From NCBI RefSeq assembly GCF_000165795.1, contig NZ_CM001022.1, positions 1,178,001 to 1,242,000 of the forward strand: a stretch of 64,000 nucleotides of DNA. Direction: 5' to 3'. The notes below the pieces were generated by a model. That model was not told the DNA's origin. It worked only from the letters and a program-made list of their open reading frames with translations, and ran no database searches. This document shows, piece by piece, positions 25,087-33,320 of the stretch (position 1 is the stretch's first letter; each line of letters starts with the position of its first letter). The DNA is from Aminomonas paucivorans DSM 12260 (GTDB lineage Bacteria; Synergistota; Synergistia; Synergistales; Synergistaceae). The translations under genes and the position numbers were made by a program.

Positions 25087-25749
25087 ATGACGACGGAAGG
25101 ACAGGAGACCTTGGTTCTGGAAGTGGCCACCCTGGAGGAGGCCCAGGAGCAGGGATCGAAGCACTGGGGACTGGAACCCGAGGACCTCTCGTTTTCGGTG
25201 CTGGATGAGGAAAAACGTCTCTTCGGCCTGTTGGGACGGAAGCTGCGGGTGGAGGTGGCCCCTCTGGCCGCCCCGGGGCTTCTGAAGGTGCGCCGCCACG
25301 CCCGGGAGCTTCTTTCCCGGATGGAGCTGGAGGTGCAGCCCGAGATCACCCCCGAGGGGCTCCTGAACCTGGTGGGCGACGATGCGGGCATCGTCATCGG
25401 GCGCTACGGAGAGACCCTCAAGGCCCTGGAGTTCCTCACCAACCTCATGCTCCACGAGGAGGCGGGGGGGCATCGGGTGCGCTTCGACTGCGGCGGGTAT
25501 CGGGAGCGGCGCGAGGCCAGCCTCACCCGGCTGGCGGAGTCCGCCGCCCGGGACGCAGTGCGCAAGGGACGTCCCATCAGCCTGGACCCCATGTCCAGCT
25601 GGGAACGCCGCATCATCCACGTGGCCCTGAAGGACGACGGAGAGGTGGAGACCCGGTCGGTGGGGGACGAACCCCTCCGCAAGGTGGTCGTCTGGCCCAA
25701 GCACCGCAAGGAACGCCGTCCTCAGCGACGCCTGTCCACTTCCTTCTAG
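25087..25749 (+). CDS. khpB: KhpB/Jag RNA-binding protein
   Basis: A 220-residue Jag/KhpB protein. An N-terminal Jag_N domain (EDLSFSVLDEEKRLFGLLGRKLR) is followed by a KH domain with the GxxG loop in IVIGRYGETLKALEFL, and an R3H domain ending in the motif IIHVALKDD. With KhpA it binds RNA and influences cell envelope and division genes in Gram-positive bacteria. The cluster position after yidC is conserved. Confidence 0.92.
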   Translation: MTTEGQETLVLEVATLEEAQEQGSKHWGLEPEDLSFSVLDEEKRLFGLLGRKLRVEVAPLAAPGLLKVRRHARELLSRMELEVQPEITPEGLLNLVGDDAGIVIGRYGETLKALEFLTNLMLHEEAGGHRVRFDCGGYRERREASLTRLAESAARDAVRKGRPISLDPMSSWERRIIHVALKDDGEVETRSVGDEPLRKVVVWPKHRKERRPQRRLSTSF

Positions 25750-26523
25750 ATGTTCCCCGTCCTCTTCAACCTGGGGCCGCTGGAGGTCCAGAGCTACTAC
25801 GTGCTCTGGACCACAGCGCTGTGCCTCTTCGTCCTCACCTCCCGGCGCCGGGCGGTGGCGCGGTACGGGTTGGACTACGACGACGTCACGGACGTGCTTT
25901 TCTGGGTCTTCCTGGGTTGTCTCGTGGGGGCACGCCTGGGGGGCTATGGGGACTACTGGTCCTACTACGTCGCCCATCCGGAGAAGATCCTTCGCGTCTG
26001 GGAGGGAGCCATGTCCTCGGGACCCGCGTTTCTGGGGGGGGGGCTGGCGGGACTCTGGCGGGTCCGCCGCAAGGGGCTTTCCCTGGGGGCCTTCGCGGAG
26101 TCCGTGGCGGTTCCCGCCGCCTGGATGGTGGGAATCGGGCGGTGGGGGTGTCTGCTGAACGGCTGCTGCGTGGGGCGGATCACCTCTTCTCCCTTGGGGG
26201 TGCACTTTCTTCGAGATCCCGAAGGGGTCCTGCGCTTCCCCTCTCAGCTTTTCGAATCCCTGGGGGCGTTTGCCATCGCCCTGACCCTCATGGGGCTGGA
26301 ACGGCGGCTTCGCTGGGACGCCGCCCAGGCGAAACGGGGAGCGGTCCTTTGGCCCCTCTTCCTGATCCTCTACGGCCTGTATCGCCTGGCCGCGGACGTG
26401 CTGCGGGACGGGGACCGCATCCTGGGCCTCCGGGTGGGGCAATACCTGGGCGCCCTGGCCCTGGCGGTGGGGGCTGCCTGGCTGATCGTTTCCTGGAGAG
26501 GGCGGCGGCGCTTCCGGGGATGA
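25750..26523 (+). CDS. lgt: prolipoprotein diacylglyceryl transferase-type protein (Lgt family, variant)
   Basis: A 257-residue integral membrane protein of the Lgt family with about seven hydrophobic segments. Lgt moves a diacylglyceryl group onto the lipobox cysteine of prelipoproteins. Lgt features are GARLGGYGDYW, SSGPAFLGGGLAG and GIGRWGCLLNGCCVG, then FPSQLFESL. The catalytic block reads GCLLNGCC instead of the usual GNFxNxE, which places it in a variant subgroup, so transferase activity is likely but not certain. It starts directly after khpB and the two are probably co-transcribed. Confidence 0.78.
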   Translation: MFPVLFNLGPLEVQSYYVLWTTALCLFVLTSRRRAVARYGLDYDDVTDVLFWVFLGCLVGARLGGYGDYWSYYVAHPEKILRVWEGAMSSGPAFLGGGLAGLWRVRRKGLSLGAFAESVAVPAAWMVGIGRWGCLLNGCCVGRITSSPLGVHFLRDPEGVLRFPSQLFESLGAFAIALTLMGLERRLRWDAAQAKRGAVLWPLFLILYGLYRLAADVLRDGDRILGLRVGQYLGALALAVGAAWLIVSWRGRRRFRG

Positions 26524-26560
26524 ACCGAGGGGATTTCTCCTGCACACAAGAGACAAACCG

Positions 26561-26597
26561 GAAGGCGGCGGATTCCCTCAAGGGGTCCGCCGCCTTC
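26561..26597. terminator. 12-base-pair hairpin between lgt and the relE remnant
   Basis: GAAGGCGGCGGA (26561-26572) and its perfect complement (26586-26597) with a 13-base loop. Only short T runs adjoin it (TTTG on the minus side). It separates two convergent genes and may end either. Confidence 0.45.
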
Positions 26598-26659
26598 GTC
26601 GTGGATCCTGAAGAGGGGTCGTTTCAAAGAGAGGGACCACTCTGACAACAGGAGCGGTT

Positions 26660-26922
26660 TCAGCGGTAGACGTCGCTCCGATGGGCGATCCGGACGACGA
26701 GAGAACCAACAGCACGTCGTCGCGGATCTCGTAGACAATGCGGTATCGCCCCACGCGAACCCGATAAGCTTCGCTCCCCGTCAGCTTCAGGCTGCCTCGG
26801 GGGCGGGGACACTCTTCCAGAGACAGAAGGGCCAGAGCGACCCGCTCCGCTGCGTCTCGGGGGAGCGCTTTGAGTTCCTTGGCGGCTCCGACTGCGAGTT
26901 CGACCCGGTAAAGGTCAGTTAA
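26660..26922 (-). pseudogene. decayed RelE/ParE-type toxin gene (frameshift, no start codon)
   Basis: Read on the minus strand directly after the antitoxin stop, one frame gives TDLYRVELAVGAAKELKALP and later SEAYRVRVGRYRIVYEIRDD, a normal RelE core. The normal end VVRIAHRSDVYR and stop appear only two bases out of frame: an extra GA in a (GA)3 run at 26699-26704 breaks the frame. In addition the codon where the start is expected is TTA (26922-26920), and no ATG, GTG or TTG precedes the core. The gene is therefore called inactive. The frame as written continues past the normal stop to about 26581. Confidence 0.72.
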
Positions 26923-27133
26923 GGCTCATCTCCTTGAGGATGTCGCGAAGAGGAACGGACGGTTCGTTCCGGCGCTCCTGGGTGACCCAGAGATCCTCCG
27001 CATCTTCGAGGTTCCTTTGGTAGGTCAGAAAGGCCGCGTAGCTTGCGACTTTCTCAACATCCTCCGGGGGAAGATTCCGGATCAGGCGGTACATGTCCCG
27101 TCGGGTCCTGCGGTCTCGCGTGATGACGGCCAT
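26915..27133 (-). CDS. antitoxin-like protein, partner of the relE remnant
   Basis: A 72-residue acidic protein of RelB-like layout: a short N-terminal basic region, a LIRNLPPEDVEKVASYAAFL helical block and a Glu-rich tail (ERRNEPSVPLRDILKEM). It is 5' to the toxin remnant and its stop overlaps the toxin start region, as in relBE operons. RBS AAGGGGG is 8 bases before the ATG, with TATAAT on the minus strand at 27162-27157 though a poor -35. With the toxin broken it may be orphaned or counter a toxin elsewhere. The exact family is not recognised. Confidence 0.6.
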   Translation of the reverse strand: MAVITRDRRTRRDMYRLIRNLPPEDVEKVASYAAFLTYQRNLEDAEDLWVTQERRNEPSVPLRDILKEMSLN

Positions 27134-27234
27134 GGGATCACCCCCTTTCTGGGACGATTATATCGCCCGGAAGACTGACGGGTCGTGGGTGGGTGGTAGC
27201 GGGCAGGTGGTTTTCCCGGGGAGAGCGCAACGCA

Positions 27235-27261
27235 CGAGGGAGGGCCTGGGGCCCTCCCTCG
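27235..27261 (-). terminator. hairpin after the 5-oxoproline operon
   Basis: Perfect 12-base inverted repeat, CGAGGGAGGGCC (27235-27246) with its complement at 27250-27261, loop TGG. It lies 26 bases beyond the ycsI stop. There is no strong U-run. Confidence 0.5.
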
Positions 27262-27286
27262 CCGTTTCTCCTGGGGTCTTCCCCCT

Positions 27287-28117
27287 TTAGAACACCGCGT
27301 AGTCCGCGTCTCGGGGATTGCATAAAAACATGTGGCCTGGCGAGTGCGTGATCACGAAGGGGGGCTTGGAGGCCATCACCACCGCCTGGGGGGTGACGCC
27401 GCAGGCCCAGAACACCGGGGTCTCTCCGGGGCGGATGGGCACCGGGTCCCCGAAGTCCGGCCGGTTCACGTCGGCGATGCCGAGGGCTTCGGGGTCGCCG
27501 ATGTGGATGGGGGCGCCGTGGACCGAGGGGAAGCGGCCCGTGCAGAGAACCGCCTTGGGCACCAGGGGGTTGGGGACGGGCCTCATGCTCACCACCGTGG
27601 GACCGGCGAAGCGCCCTGCGGGGACGCAGGGTCGGTTGGTGATGTACATGGGCACGTTGGTGCCTTCCTCGATGTGGCGCACCGGCACCCCCGCCTCCAG
27701 CAGGGCTCCCTCGAAGGAGAAGGAGCAGCCCAGGAGGAAGGCCACCAGGTCGTCCCTCCACAGGTGGCGGATGTCCGTGGGCTCCTCCGTCAGCACCCCG
27801 TCCCGGTAGACCCGGTAGCGGGGCAGGTCGGTGCGCAGATCCGCCCCCGGGGCCACCAGCCGGGGCTCCGGGGATCCGGGTTCCGTCACGTCCAGCACCG
27901 GGCAGGGTTTGGGGTTTCGCTGGCAGAAGAGGAGGAATTCGAAGGCCCAATCCGCCGGGAGGATGGCCATGTTGGCCTGCACGTGTCCCCGGCACAGCCC
28001 CGCCGTGGGTTCCGTCCAGGCCCCCGTCCGGATGATCCGCCGCATCTCCTCCGGGGAAGTGGCGCCGTGGGCGGCGGTACGCTCCGCCAGGGTGCCGCCG
28101 CAGAGAAGGTCGCTCAC
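27287..28117 (-). CDS. ycsI: YcsI/D-glutamate cyclase family protein (PF07286)
   Basis: A 276-residue member of the family formerly DUF1445. Family blocks are [15 protein letters not shown] near residue 40, the [22 protein letters not shown] block near 125, [15 protein letters not shown], then [12 protein letters not shown] and [12 protein letters not shown] at the end. Mammalian DGLUCY, which contains this domain, forms 5-oxo-D-proline from D-glutamate. Here it ends the 5-oxoproline operon, so a link to glutamate/5-oxoproline conversion is plausible. It overlaps the pxpA end by 4 bases. Confidence 0.88.
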   Translation of the reverse strand: MSDLLCGGTLAERTAAHGATSPEEMRRIIRTGAWTEPTAGLCRGHVQANMAILPADWAFEFLLFCQRNPKPCPVLDVTEPGSPEPRLVAPGADLRTDLPRYRVYRDGVLTEEPTDIRHLWRDDLVAFLLGCSFSFEGALLEAGVPVRHIEEGTNVPMYITNRPCVPAGRFAGPTVVSMRPVPNPLVPKAVLCTGRFPSVHGAPIHIGDPEALGIADVNRPDFGDPVPIRPGETPVFWACGVTPQAVVMASKPPFVITHSPGHMFLCNPRDADYAVF

Positions 28118-28887
28118 AGTCCCAGCACCTCCTTGAGGGAACAGACCTGAACCCCCGCGGCCTCCAGGGCCTTTCGGGCCGCCAGGGCCATCTCCACCGC
28201 CTCGGGGGTGTCCCCGTGGAAGCAGATGGAGTGGGGGCGGAAGGCGATCTCCGTGCCCTCCACGCTTCGCACCTTGCCCTCCGTGGCCATGCGCACCACC
28301 CGGGCTGCGGCCTCCTGGGGGTCGTGGATCAGGGCTCCGGGCTGGGAGCGGGGCACCAGGGTCCCGTCGGCCTGGTAGCCCCGATCGGCGAAGGCCTCCG
28401 CCCCGTAGGGAACCCCCACGGCCTCCGCGGCCCTGTCAAAGGCGGACCCCGCCAGGCCCAGGAGGATCAGTCCCTTCCCCGCGTCCTTCACCGCCCGGGC
28501 GATGGCTTCCGCCAGGGCGGGATCCTTGGCGGCCTGGTTGTACAGGGCCCCGTGGGGCTTTACGTGGACCAGGGGCACCCCTGCGGCGTCGCAGAAGGCC
28601 CGCAGCGCCCCGATCTGATACAGACAGTTGGTGTAGGCCTCCCAGGGGGTGCAGGCCAGGGTCCTCCGTCCGAAACCCTGGAGGTCCGGGTGTCCCGGGT
28701 GGGCTCCCACGGACACCCCGTGGCGGGCGCAGAGCTTCACGGTGGTCTCCATCACCTGGGGGTCCCCGGCGTGGAAACCGCAGGCCACGTTGGCGGAGCT
28801 GACCGCCCTCAGGACCGCCTCGTCGTCTCCCAGCACGTAGGTTCCGAAGCTTTCCCCCAGATCGCTGTTCATGTCCATGCGGTGCAT
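28114..28887 (-). CDS. pxpA: PxpA, 5-oxoprolinase subunit A (LamB/YcsF)
   Basis: A 257-residue LamB/YcsF family protein, subunit A of the ATP-dependent prokaryotic 5-oxoprolinase PxpABC that opens L-5-oxoproline to L-glutamate. The N-terminus [12 protein letters not shown], the [13 protein letters not shown] block, VGAHPGHPD and [10 protein letters not shown] are diagnostic. ATG 28887 is preceded by AAGGAGG with a 5-base gap. Unusually, the operon order is pxpB, pxpC, pxpA, ycsI. Confidence 0.94.
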   Translation of the reverse strand: MHRMDMNSDLGESFGTYVLGDDEAVLRAVSSANVACGFHAGDPQVMETTVKLCARHGVSVGAHPGHPDLQGFGRRTLACTPWEAYTNCLYQIGALRAFCDAAGVPLVHVKPHGALYNQAAKDPALAEAIARAVKDAGKGLILLGLAGSAFDRAAEAVGVPYGAEAFADRGYQADGTLVPRSQPGALIHDPQEAAARVVRMATEGKVRSVEGTEIAFRPHSICFHGDTPEAVEMALAARKALEAAGVQVCSLKEVLGL

Positions 28888-28909
28888 GTGGGCCTCCTTC
28901 CTCCCGGGG

Positions 28910-29968
28910 TTAGGCCCCGGGGCTGACCTGTACGTCGTACTCCCGTCCCTCCAGGCGCAGGCGGAAACGACGGGGGCCCTCCCCCTGGAGGGAGGGGGTT
29001 TCCTGTCGGCTGCGCCAGGAGGCCCGCACGCTCCCGGCCCGGCGGAGCCGTTCCTCGAAGTCCCGCAGGACCGCCGTGGCCTCCTCCGGGGTGGTCCGTC
29101 GAAACCGGACCCCCTGTCCCGGGAGGCGCTGGGCCAGTTGGGCCACGGACCAGGCGGAGAGCACCCCGATCTTGGTGTAGCCCCCCGTGGTCTGCCGATC
29201 CGCCAGCATGGCGATGGGCTGGCCGTGTCCGGGCACCTGGATCGCCCCCAGGGGGATGGCGTCGGACACGATGTCCGCCCCCGCAAGGTGCTCCACCGCC
29301 GGTCCCTCGAAGCGGTAGCCCATGCGGTCCGCCTCGGGGGAGATGGCGTACTCGTTTCCGAAAAACGTCTCCAGCCCCTGGGGGGTGAAGGCGTCCGTCT
29401 GGGGGCCCTCCAGCACCTCCAGGGGGGCCAGGGGATCCCAGCGGGGTCTCATGTCCTCGGGACAGGGTAGCCCTTCTCCCCGAGCCCACAGGGGGTCCGG
29501 AGAGCCGGAAACGATCTCGTCCCCCGCCGCCAGCGCCCGGCCCTGAAAACCTCCCAGACGGGCACGCAGGTGGGTGGAGCGGCTGCCCATCACCGAGGGC
29601 ACCTCCACCCCCCCGGCAAGGCACAGGTTTGCCCGGCACCCCCCGGAACCCAACCCCCCGAAGGAGATCCGGCACCCCCGGGAGACCCGGTAGACCCGCC
29701 AGGGCTCCGCCGGGATTCCGTCCAGGCGCATCTTCAGGTCCCCTCCGGCCAGGATCAGGGTTCCCCCCTCCAAGACCTCCAGCTCCGGTCCCATCACGGT
29801 GAGTTCCAGGGCCGCCGCCCCCTCCCCGTTGCCCAGCAACACGTTCCCCAGGCGCAGGGAGAAGGGGTCCATGGCCCCGGAGACGGAGACCCCTCGGGAC
29901 TGGTGCCCCCAGCGTCCCAGGTCCTGCACCGTGGTGAGCATCCCGGGTTTGTGCACCAGAAGGCGCAT
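28910..29968 (-). CDS. pxpC: PxpC, 5-oxoprolinase subunit C (biotin-dependent carboxyltransferase-like)
   Basis: A 352-residue protein of the AHS2/KipA type. The start HKPGMLTTVQDLGRWGHQS, the GVSVSGAMDPFSLRLGN block, LSPEADRMGYR-like EYAISPEADRMGYRFEG and QTTGGYTKIGV are family marks. PxpB and PxpC together phosphorylate 5-oxoproline. ATG 29968 overlaps the pxpB stop (ATGA). Confidence 0.93.
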   Translation of the reverse strand: MRLLVHKPGMLTTVQDLGRWGHQSRGVSVSGAMDPFSLRLGNVLLGNGEGAAALELTVMGPELEVLEGGTLILAGGDLKMRLDGIPAEPWRVYRVSRGCRISFGGLGSGGCRANLCLAGGVEVPSVMGSRSTHLRARLGGFQGRALAAGDEIVSGSPDPLWARGEGLPCPEDMRPRWDPLAPLEVLEGPQTDAFTPQGLETFFGNEYAISPEADRMGYRFEGPAVEHLAGADIVSDAIPLGAIQVPGHGQPIAMLADRQTTGGYTKIGVLSAWSVAQLAQRLPGQGVRFRRTTPEEATAVLRDFEERLRRAGSVRASWRSRQETPSLQGEGPRRFRLRLEGREYDVQVSPGA

Positions 29969-30717
29969 CACCGGCTTCCCCCTTCCCGGATCCGGGTCAC
30001 CCGGTAGGCCCCCGAGGTCACCTGGGCTTCCAGGTCCACGTAGGTCTTCTCGTCCACCCGCTGAAAGCGGATCCAGTCCCCCGCGTCTACCAGGGTGGGG
30101 GGGGTGCCGTTCGGGTCGAAGAGCCGCAGGGGGGTGCGGCCGATGAGCTGCCATCCCCCGGGGCTGTCCATGGGGTACACCCCGGTCTGTTTGCCCGCGA
30201 TGCCCACGCTGCCCCCGGGGATCACCGTGCGGGGGTTGGCCAGGCGCGGGGTGGCCAGGGATTCGTCCATCCCCCCCAGATAGGGGAAACCGGGGGTGAA
30301 GCCCAGCATGAAGCAGTAACAGTCCCGAGCCGTGTGTCGGCGGATCACTTCCTCCTGGGACAGCCCCGTGTGGGTCGCCACGTTCGCCAGGTCCGGACCG
30401 TGCTCCCCGCCGTAGCACACCGGCAGCACCACCACGGACCGTTCCGCTTCCTCCTCGTCCCGGAATTCCGTCAGGGAGCCGCGGATCCGGTCTTCCAGGT
30501 CCTCCCGGCGGCAGACCAGGGGGTCGAAGTACACCGCCAGGGAGCGGTAGGTGGGGACGCATTCCCGCAGTCCCGCCGGGGGAGCGTCCTCCAGGGAGCG
30601 CCTGAGGAGCTGGAGCCTGGCGTTGGAGGGCCGATGGATCTCGTCGGCAAACTCCACCACCAGGCATCCTTCCCCGGCGCCCAAGAGTTTCGGTGTCTCG
30701 TAGATCGCCAAGCCCAT
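29968..30717 (-). CDS. pxpB: PxpB, 5-oxoprolinase subunit B (KipI/AHS1)
   Basis: A 249-residue AHS1-domain protein. Diagnostic blocks are CYGGEHGPDLANVA near residue 102, FMLGFTPGFPYLGGMD near 136, TVIPGGSVGIAGKQTGVYP and SPGGWQLIGRTP. In Bacillus KipI also inhibits a sporulation kinase; in a non-sporulating context the 5-oxoprolinase role is expected. It lies 19 bases after the NRAMP-like gene and overlaps pxpC. Confidence 0.93.
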   Translation of the reverse strand: MGLAIYETPKLLGAGEGCLVVEFADEIHRPSNARLQLLRRSLEDAPPAGLRECVPTYRSLAVYFDPLVCRREDLEDRIRGSLTEFRDEEEAERSVVVLPVCYGGEHGPDLANVATHTGLSQEEVIRRHTARDCYCFMLGFTPGFPYLGGMDESLATPRLANPRTVIPGGSVGIAGKQTGVYPMDSPGGWQLIGRTPLRLFDPNGTPPTLVDAGDWIRFQRVDEKTYVDLEAQVTSGAYRVTRIREGGSR

Positions 30718-30736
30718 GCGCCTCCTCGGGATCGTC

Positions 30737-31957
30737 CTACTTGAACATGTCCAGGATCTTCGTCAGGGAGGTGACCCCCATCCACCCCGTGAAGGCCACC
30801 ATGATGTACCCCATGATACTCATCCAGAGGGGGTGCTTGTAGTCGCCCACGATGTCCTTGCGGTGGGCCGCCAGGAGCATGGACACCAGGGCCACGGGGA
30901 GGATCAGGCCGTTCACCGCCCCGGCGAAGATGAGCAGACGCACGGGCTTGCCCACGGTGACGAAGATGGCCGTGGAGGCCACGATGAACCCGATGATCCA
31001 GTACCGCTGGTTGGCCTCGATGGTCTTGGCCAGGGTGCGAAGGAAGGAGATGGAGGTGTAGGAGGCTCCCACCACGGAGGTCACCGCGGCGGCCCACAGG
31101 ATCACCCCGAAGGCCTTGTAGCCCAGCTCGCCCGCGCCGATGCGGAAGGCGGAGGCGGGGGGATTCTCCGGATCCAGGGGGTGTCCCATCACCACGACCC
31201 CCAGGATGGCCAGAAAGAGGAGGTACCGCATGACTGCGGTGATGCTGATGGCGTTGATGGAGCCCGCGCTGATCTGCTTCAGGTGGTCCTTGCCCACCAC
31301 CCCCGCGTCGATGATCCGATGGGCCCCGGCGAAGGTGATGTAGCCTCCCACGGTTCCTCCCACCAGGGTGAGCACCATCATCCAGTCGATCTTGGAGGGA
31401 AGGACCGTTTCCTGCAGGGCCAGAGCCACGGGGGGCTGGGTCTTCACCACCACGATGAACACCAGGGCGATCATGAGGAAGCCCAGGATTTGGGCGAATT
31501 TGTCCATGGCCTTGCCCATCTCCTTATTCAGGAAAAGGAGGATGGCCAGGGCGGCGGAGAGGGCCGCTCCGGGGATCAGGGGCACCCCCGCCACCACGTT
31601 GAGCCCCATGGCGGCTCCCGCCACGTTGCCGATGTTGAACACCAGCCCCCCCAGGGCCACCGCGAAGGCCAGGAAGTACCCCAGCCCGGGGAAGACCTTG
31701 TTGCCCACGTCCTGGGCCCTCATGCCCGAGACCCCCAGGATGCGCCAGATGTTGAGCTGCACCACCATGTCGATGAGCACCGAGGCCAGGATGGCAAAGC
31801 CGAAAGCCGCCTGGAGCTTCTCCGTGAACACCGCCGTCTGGGTCAGAAAGCCCGGCCCGATGGCGGACGTGGCCATGAGGAACGCCGCCCCCATCAGGAC
31901 GCTCAGGGTCCCCGCCTTGTTCTCCTTGCCGCCCAGCAACTTCCCGTTCTCCGACAT
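30737..31957 (-). CDS. NRAMP-like transporter (YcsG type) of the 5-oxoproline operon
   Basis: A 406-residue membrane protein with about 11 hydrophobic segments and NRAMP architecture. The TM1 motif is SAIGPGFLTQT, not the DPGN metal motif, and the TM6 region (FAGAHRI) lacks the MPH metal ligand. It therefore probably does not carry divalent metal. The same neighbour, YcsG, accompanies pxp genes in Bacillus, so 5-oxoproline or a related acid is a reasonable substrate guess. It is first in the operon, behind a sigma-54 promoter, with CGGAGG before the ATG. Confidence 0.85.
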   Translation of the reverse strand: MSENGKLLGGKENKAGTLSVLMGAAFLMATSAIGPGFLTQTAVFTEKLQAAFGFAILASVLIDMVVQLNIWRILGVSGMRAQDVGNKVFPGLGYFLAFAVALGGLVFNIGNVAGAAMGLNVVAGVPLIPGAALSAALAILLFLNKEMGKAMDKFAQILGFLMIALVFIVVVKTQPPVALALQETVLPSKIDWMMVLTLVGGTVGGYITFAGAHRIIDAGVVGKDHLKQISAGSINAISITAVMRYLLFLAILGVVVMGHPLDPENPPASAFRIGAGELGYKAFGVILWAAAVTSVVGASYTSISFLRTLAKTIEANQRYWIIGFIVASTAIFVTVGKPVRLLIFAGAVNGLILPVALVSMLLAAHRKDIVGDYKHPLWMSIMGYIMVAFTGWMGVTSLTKILDMFK

Positions 31958-32004
31958 GTGCGACCACCTCCGATAAAGGATGAGAATGCCTCACCCTCTC
32001 TCTA

Positions 32005-32020
32005 TGCAAAAAGACTGCCA
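32005..32020 (-). promoter_or_regulatory. sigma-54 promoter of the 5-oxoproline operon
   Basis: On the minus strand TGGCAG, five bases, TTGCA: the -24 GG and -12 GC are at the exact spacing of the consensus TGGCAC-N5-TTGC. It lies about 48 bases before the NRAMP-like ATG, directly beside the rpoN gene and its NtrC-type regulator. Confidence 0.78.
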
Positions 32021-32036
32021 GATGGATCGGGGGATC

Positions 32037-32054
32037 GGGAATCATCGGATTCCC
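32037..32054. promoter_or_regulatory. inverted repeat, candidate activator-binding site
   Basis: GGGAATC and GATTCCC arms (7 bases each, perfect) with a 4-base centre, lying about 17 bases upstream of the -24 element on the minus strand. It is a candidate site for the NtrC-type regulator encoded at 33307-34653, though close to the promoter for an enhancer site. Confidence 0.45.
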
Positions 32055-32093
32055 GGGAAAAGGGGGAAAAACGCAGGTCTTCCGAAAGGGGGA

Positions 32094-33320
32094 TTAGCTT
32101 TCGTGCGGTCCCCGCGCCCCCGGGCGTGCGGTTCCCGCACGGTTCGACGGGACAAGGCCCAGGCGGAGGCGGTGGTACGTCACGGTCCGGCGGGGCAGAC
32201 CCAGAGCTTCGGCGACCCTTCGGTCCGGAAGGCCCTTTTCCTGGGCGTCCCGGAGCAGGGCCTCCAGGGTGTCGTAGTCCAGGTCCGGGCGACGTCGGGG
32301 GGAACGGGCCAGGAGGAAGGCCAGGGGCAGGGTGCCCCGGAGGGTTTGCGCCCAGGTCTGGTTCAGGCAGCGGCTGAGGGTGGACGGGGAGATCCCCGTG
32401 TCGTCGCTCAAGGTCCGAAGCCCCAGGGGGGCCCGGGGGGCCGCCGAGTCCAGCAGAAAGGCCCGCTGGCGGTGGGCCAGGGCCAGCCCGAGGCGCACCA
32501 GGGTCCGGGAGCGCAGTCCCAGGTGCAGGAGAAGCTCCCGAAGCCGCCGGTCCGTCTCCCCCGCAGGGAGGTCACTGGCCCATTCCACCCGGGGCTGGTG
32601 TTCCCGAAGCAGGCGGCAATCCACGGAGCCGTCGGAGCCCGGAAGGAGGGACAGCTCCGGGCGCACCGTCCGGGTGGGGACGAGGCCCCGTCCCGGGGCG
32701 GGGTCCAGGCGCCGCAGGGCCGCCAGTGCCGCCTCCAGGCGCCCCGGGTCCCAGTCCTGTACCTGACAGAAGTGCTTCAGGGTTCCCCCCTCCAGGTCCT
32801 CCCGTCCTTCCCGGAGCAGGGTGGCCTCGTCGGAGGGGTCTCGCCCCAGCCTGCGGAGCTGGAGGAGCAGGCACTCCTGGAGGTCCCGGGCGAAGAGCCC
32901 CGGGGGGTCCGCCCAGGCCTGGAGGGCCTCCAGATTCCGCAGGAAGGAAGCCGGGGGGAGGCCCAGAAGCGCCGCCCCCTCCGCCGGGGAGACGTTGAGG
33001 AGCCCCCGGGGGCCCAACAGCTGGACCCACAGCTCCGGAGGGGTGGGGTCCTGGCCCAACCCGGGGCAGGAGGCCACCTGGGAGTGCAGGGCCTCCTCCA
33101 GCCCCGCCTCTCCGGGGAGGTCCACTCCCAGGGCATCCAGGGAGAGGGGGCGTCCCTGGGGCGGACGGATCACCGCCGGGAGGCCTCGGGCCAGGGAACG
33201 AAGGGACTCCGTCAGGTCCTCCGGGGAGAGGAAGAGCCAGTTTCCCTGAAGCCAGAGGTAGGGCCTTTGGGTCAGGGAGGGCTGGGGGCGGGGCTCCTGA
33301 CGCAGCTCAGGCCAGGTCAT
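32094..33320 (-). CDS. rpoN: RpoN, RNA polymerase sigma-54 factor (divergent)
   Basis: A 408-residue sigma-54 factor. The core-binding and DNA-binding regions are recognisable: LASDLPAGETDRRLRELLLHL-like WASDLPAGETDRRL and LGLRTLSDDTGISPSTLSRCLN. The RpoN box appears as LPRRTVTYHRLRLGL near the C-terminus, which differs from the usual ARRTVAKYRE. The N-terminal activator region (region I) is shortened and lacks the Gln-rich pattern. It overlaps the end of the NtrC-type gene by 14 bases and ends a five-gene operon. Its own sigma-54 box lies just beyond its stop. Confidence 0.85.
   Translation of the reverse strand: MTWPELRQEPRPQPSLTQRPYLWLQGNWLFLSPEDLTESLRSLARGLPAVIRPPQGRPLSLDALGVDLPGEAGLEEALHSQVASCPGLGQDPTPPELWVQLLGPRGLLNVSPAEGAALLGLPPASFLRNLEALQAWADPPGLFARDLQECLLLQLRRLGRDPSDEATLLREGREDLEGGTLKHFCQVQDWDPGRLEAALAALRRLDPAPGRGLVPTRTVRPELSLLPGSDGSVDCRLLREHQPRVEWASDLPAGETDRRLRELLLHLGLRSRTLVRLGLALAHRQRAFLLDSAAPRAPLGLRTLSDDTGISPSTLSRCLNQTWAQTLRGTLPLAFLLARSPRRRPDLDYDTLEALLRDAQEKGLPDRRVAEALGLPRRTVTYHRLRLGLVPSNRAGTARPGARGPHES

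Noticed and set aside
26370-26738. 122-residue minus-strand frame as a separate gene after the relE remnant
   Set aside because: It overlaps the toxin remnant in a different frame and lacks a ribosome site or known pattern; the RelE core explains the region better.
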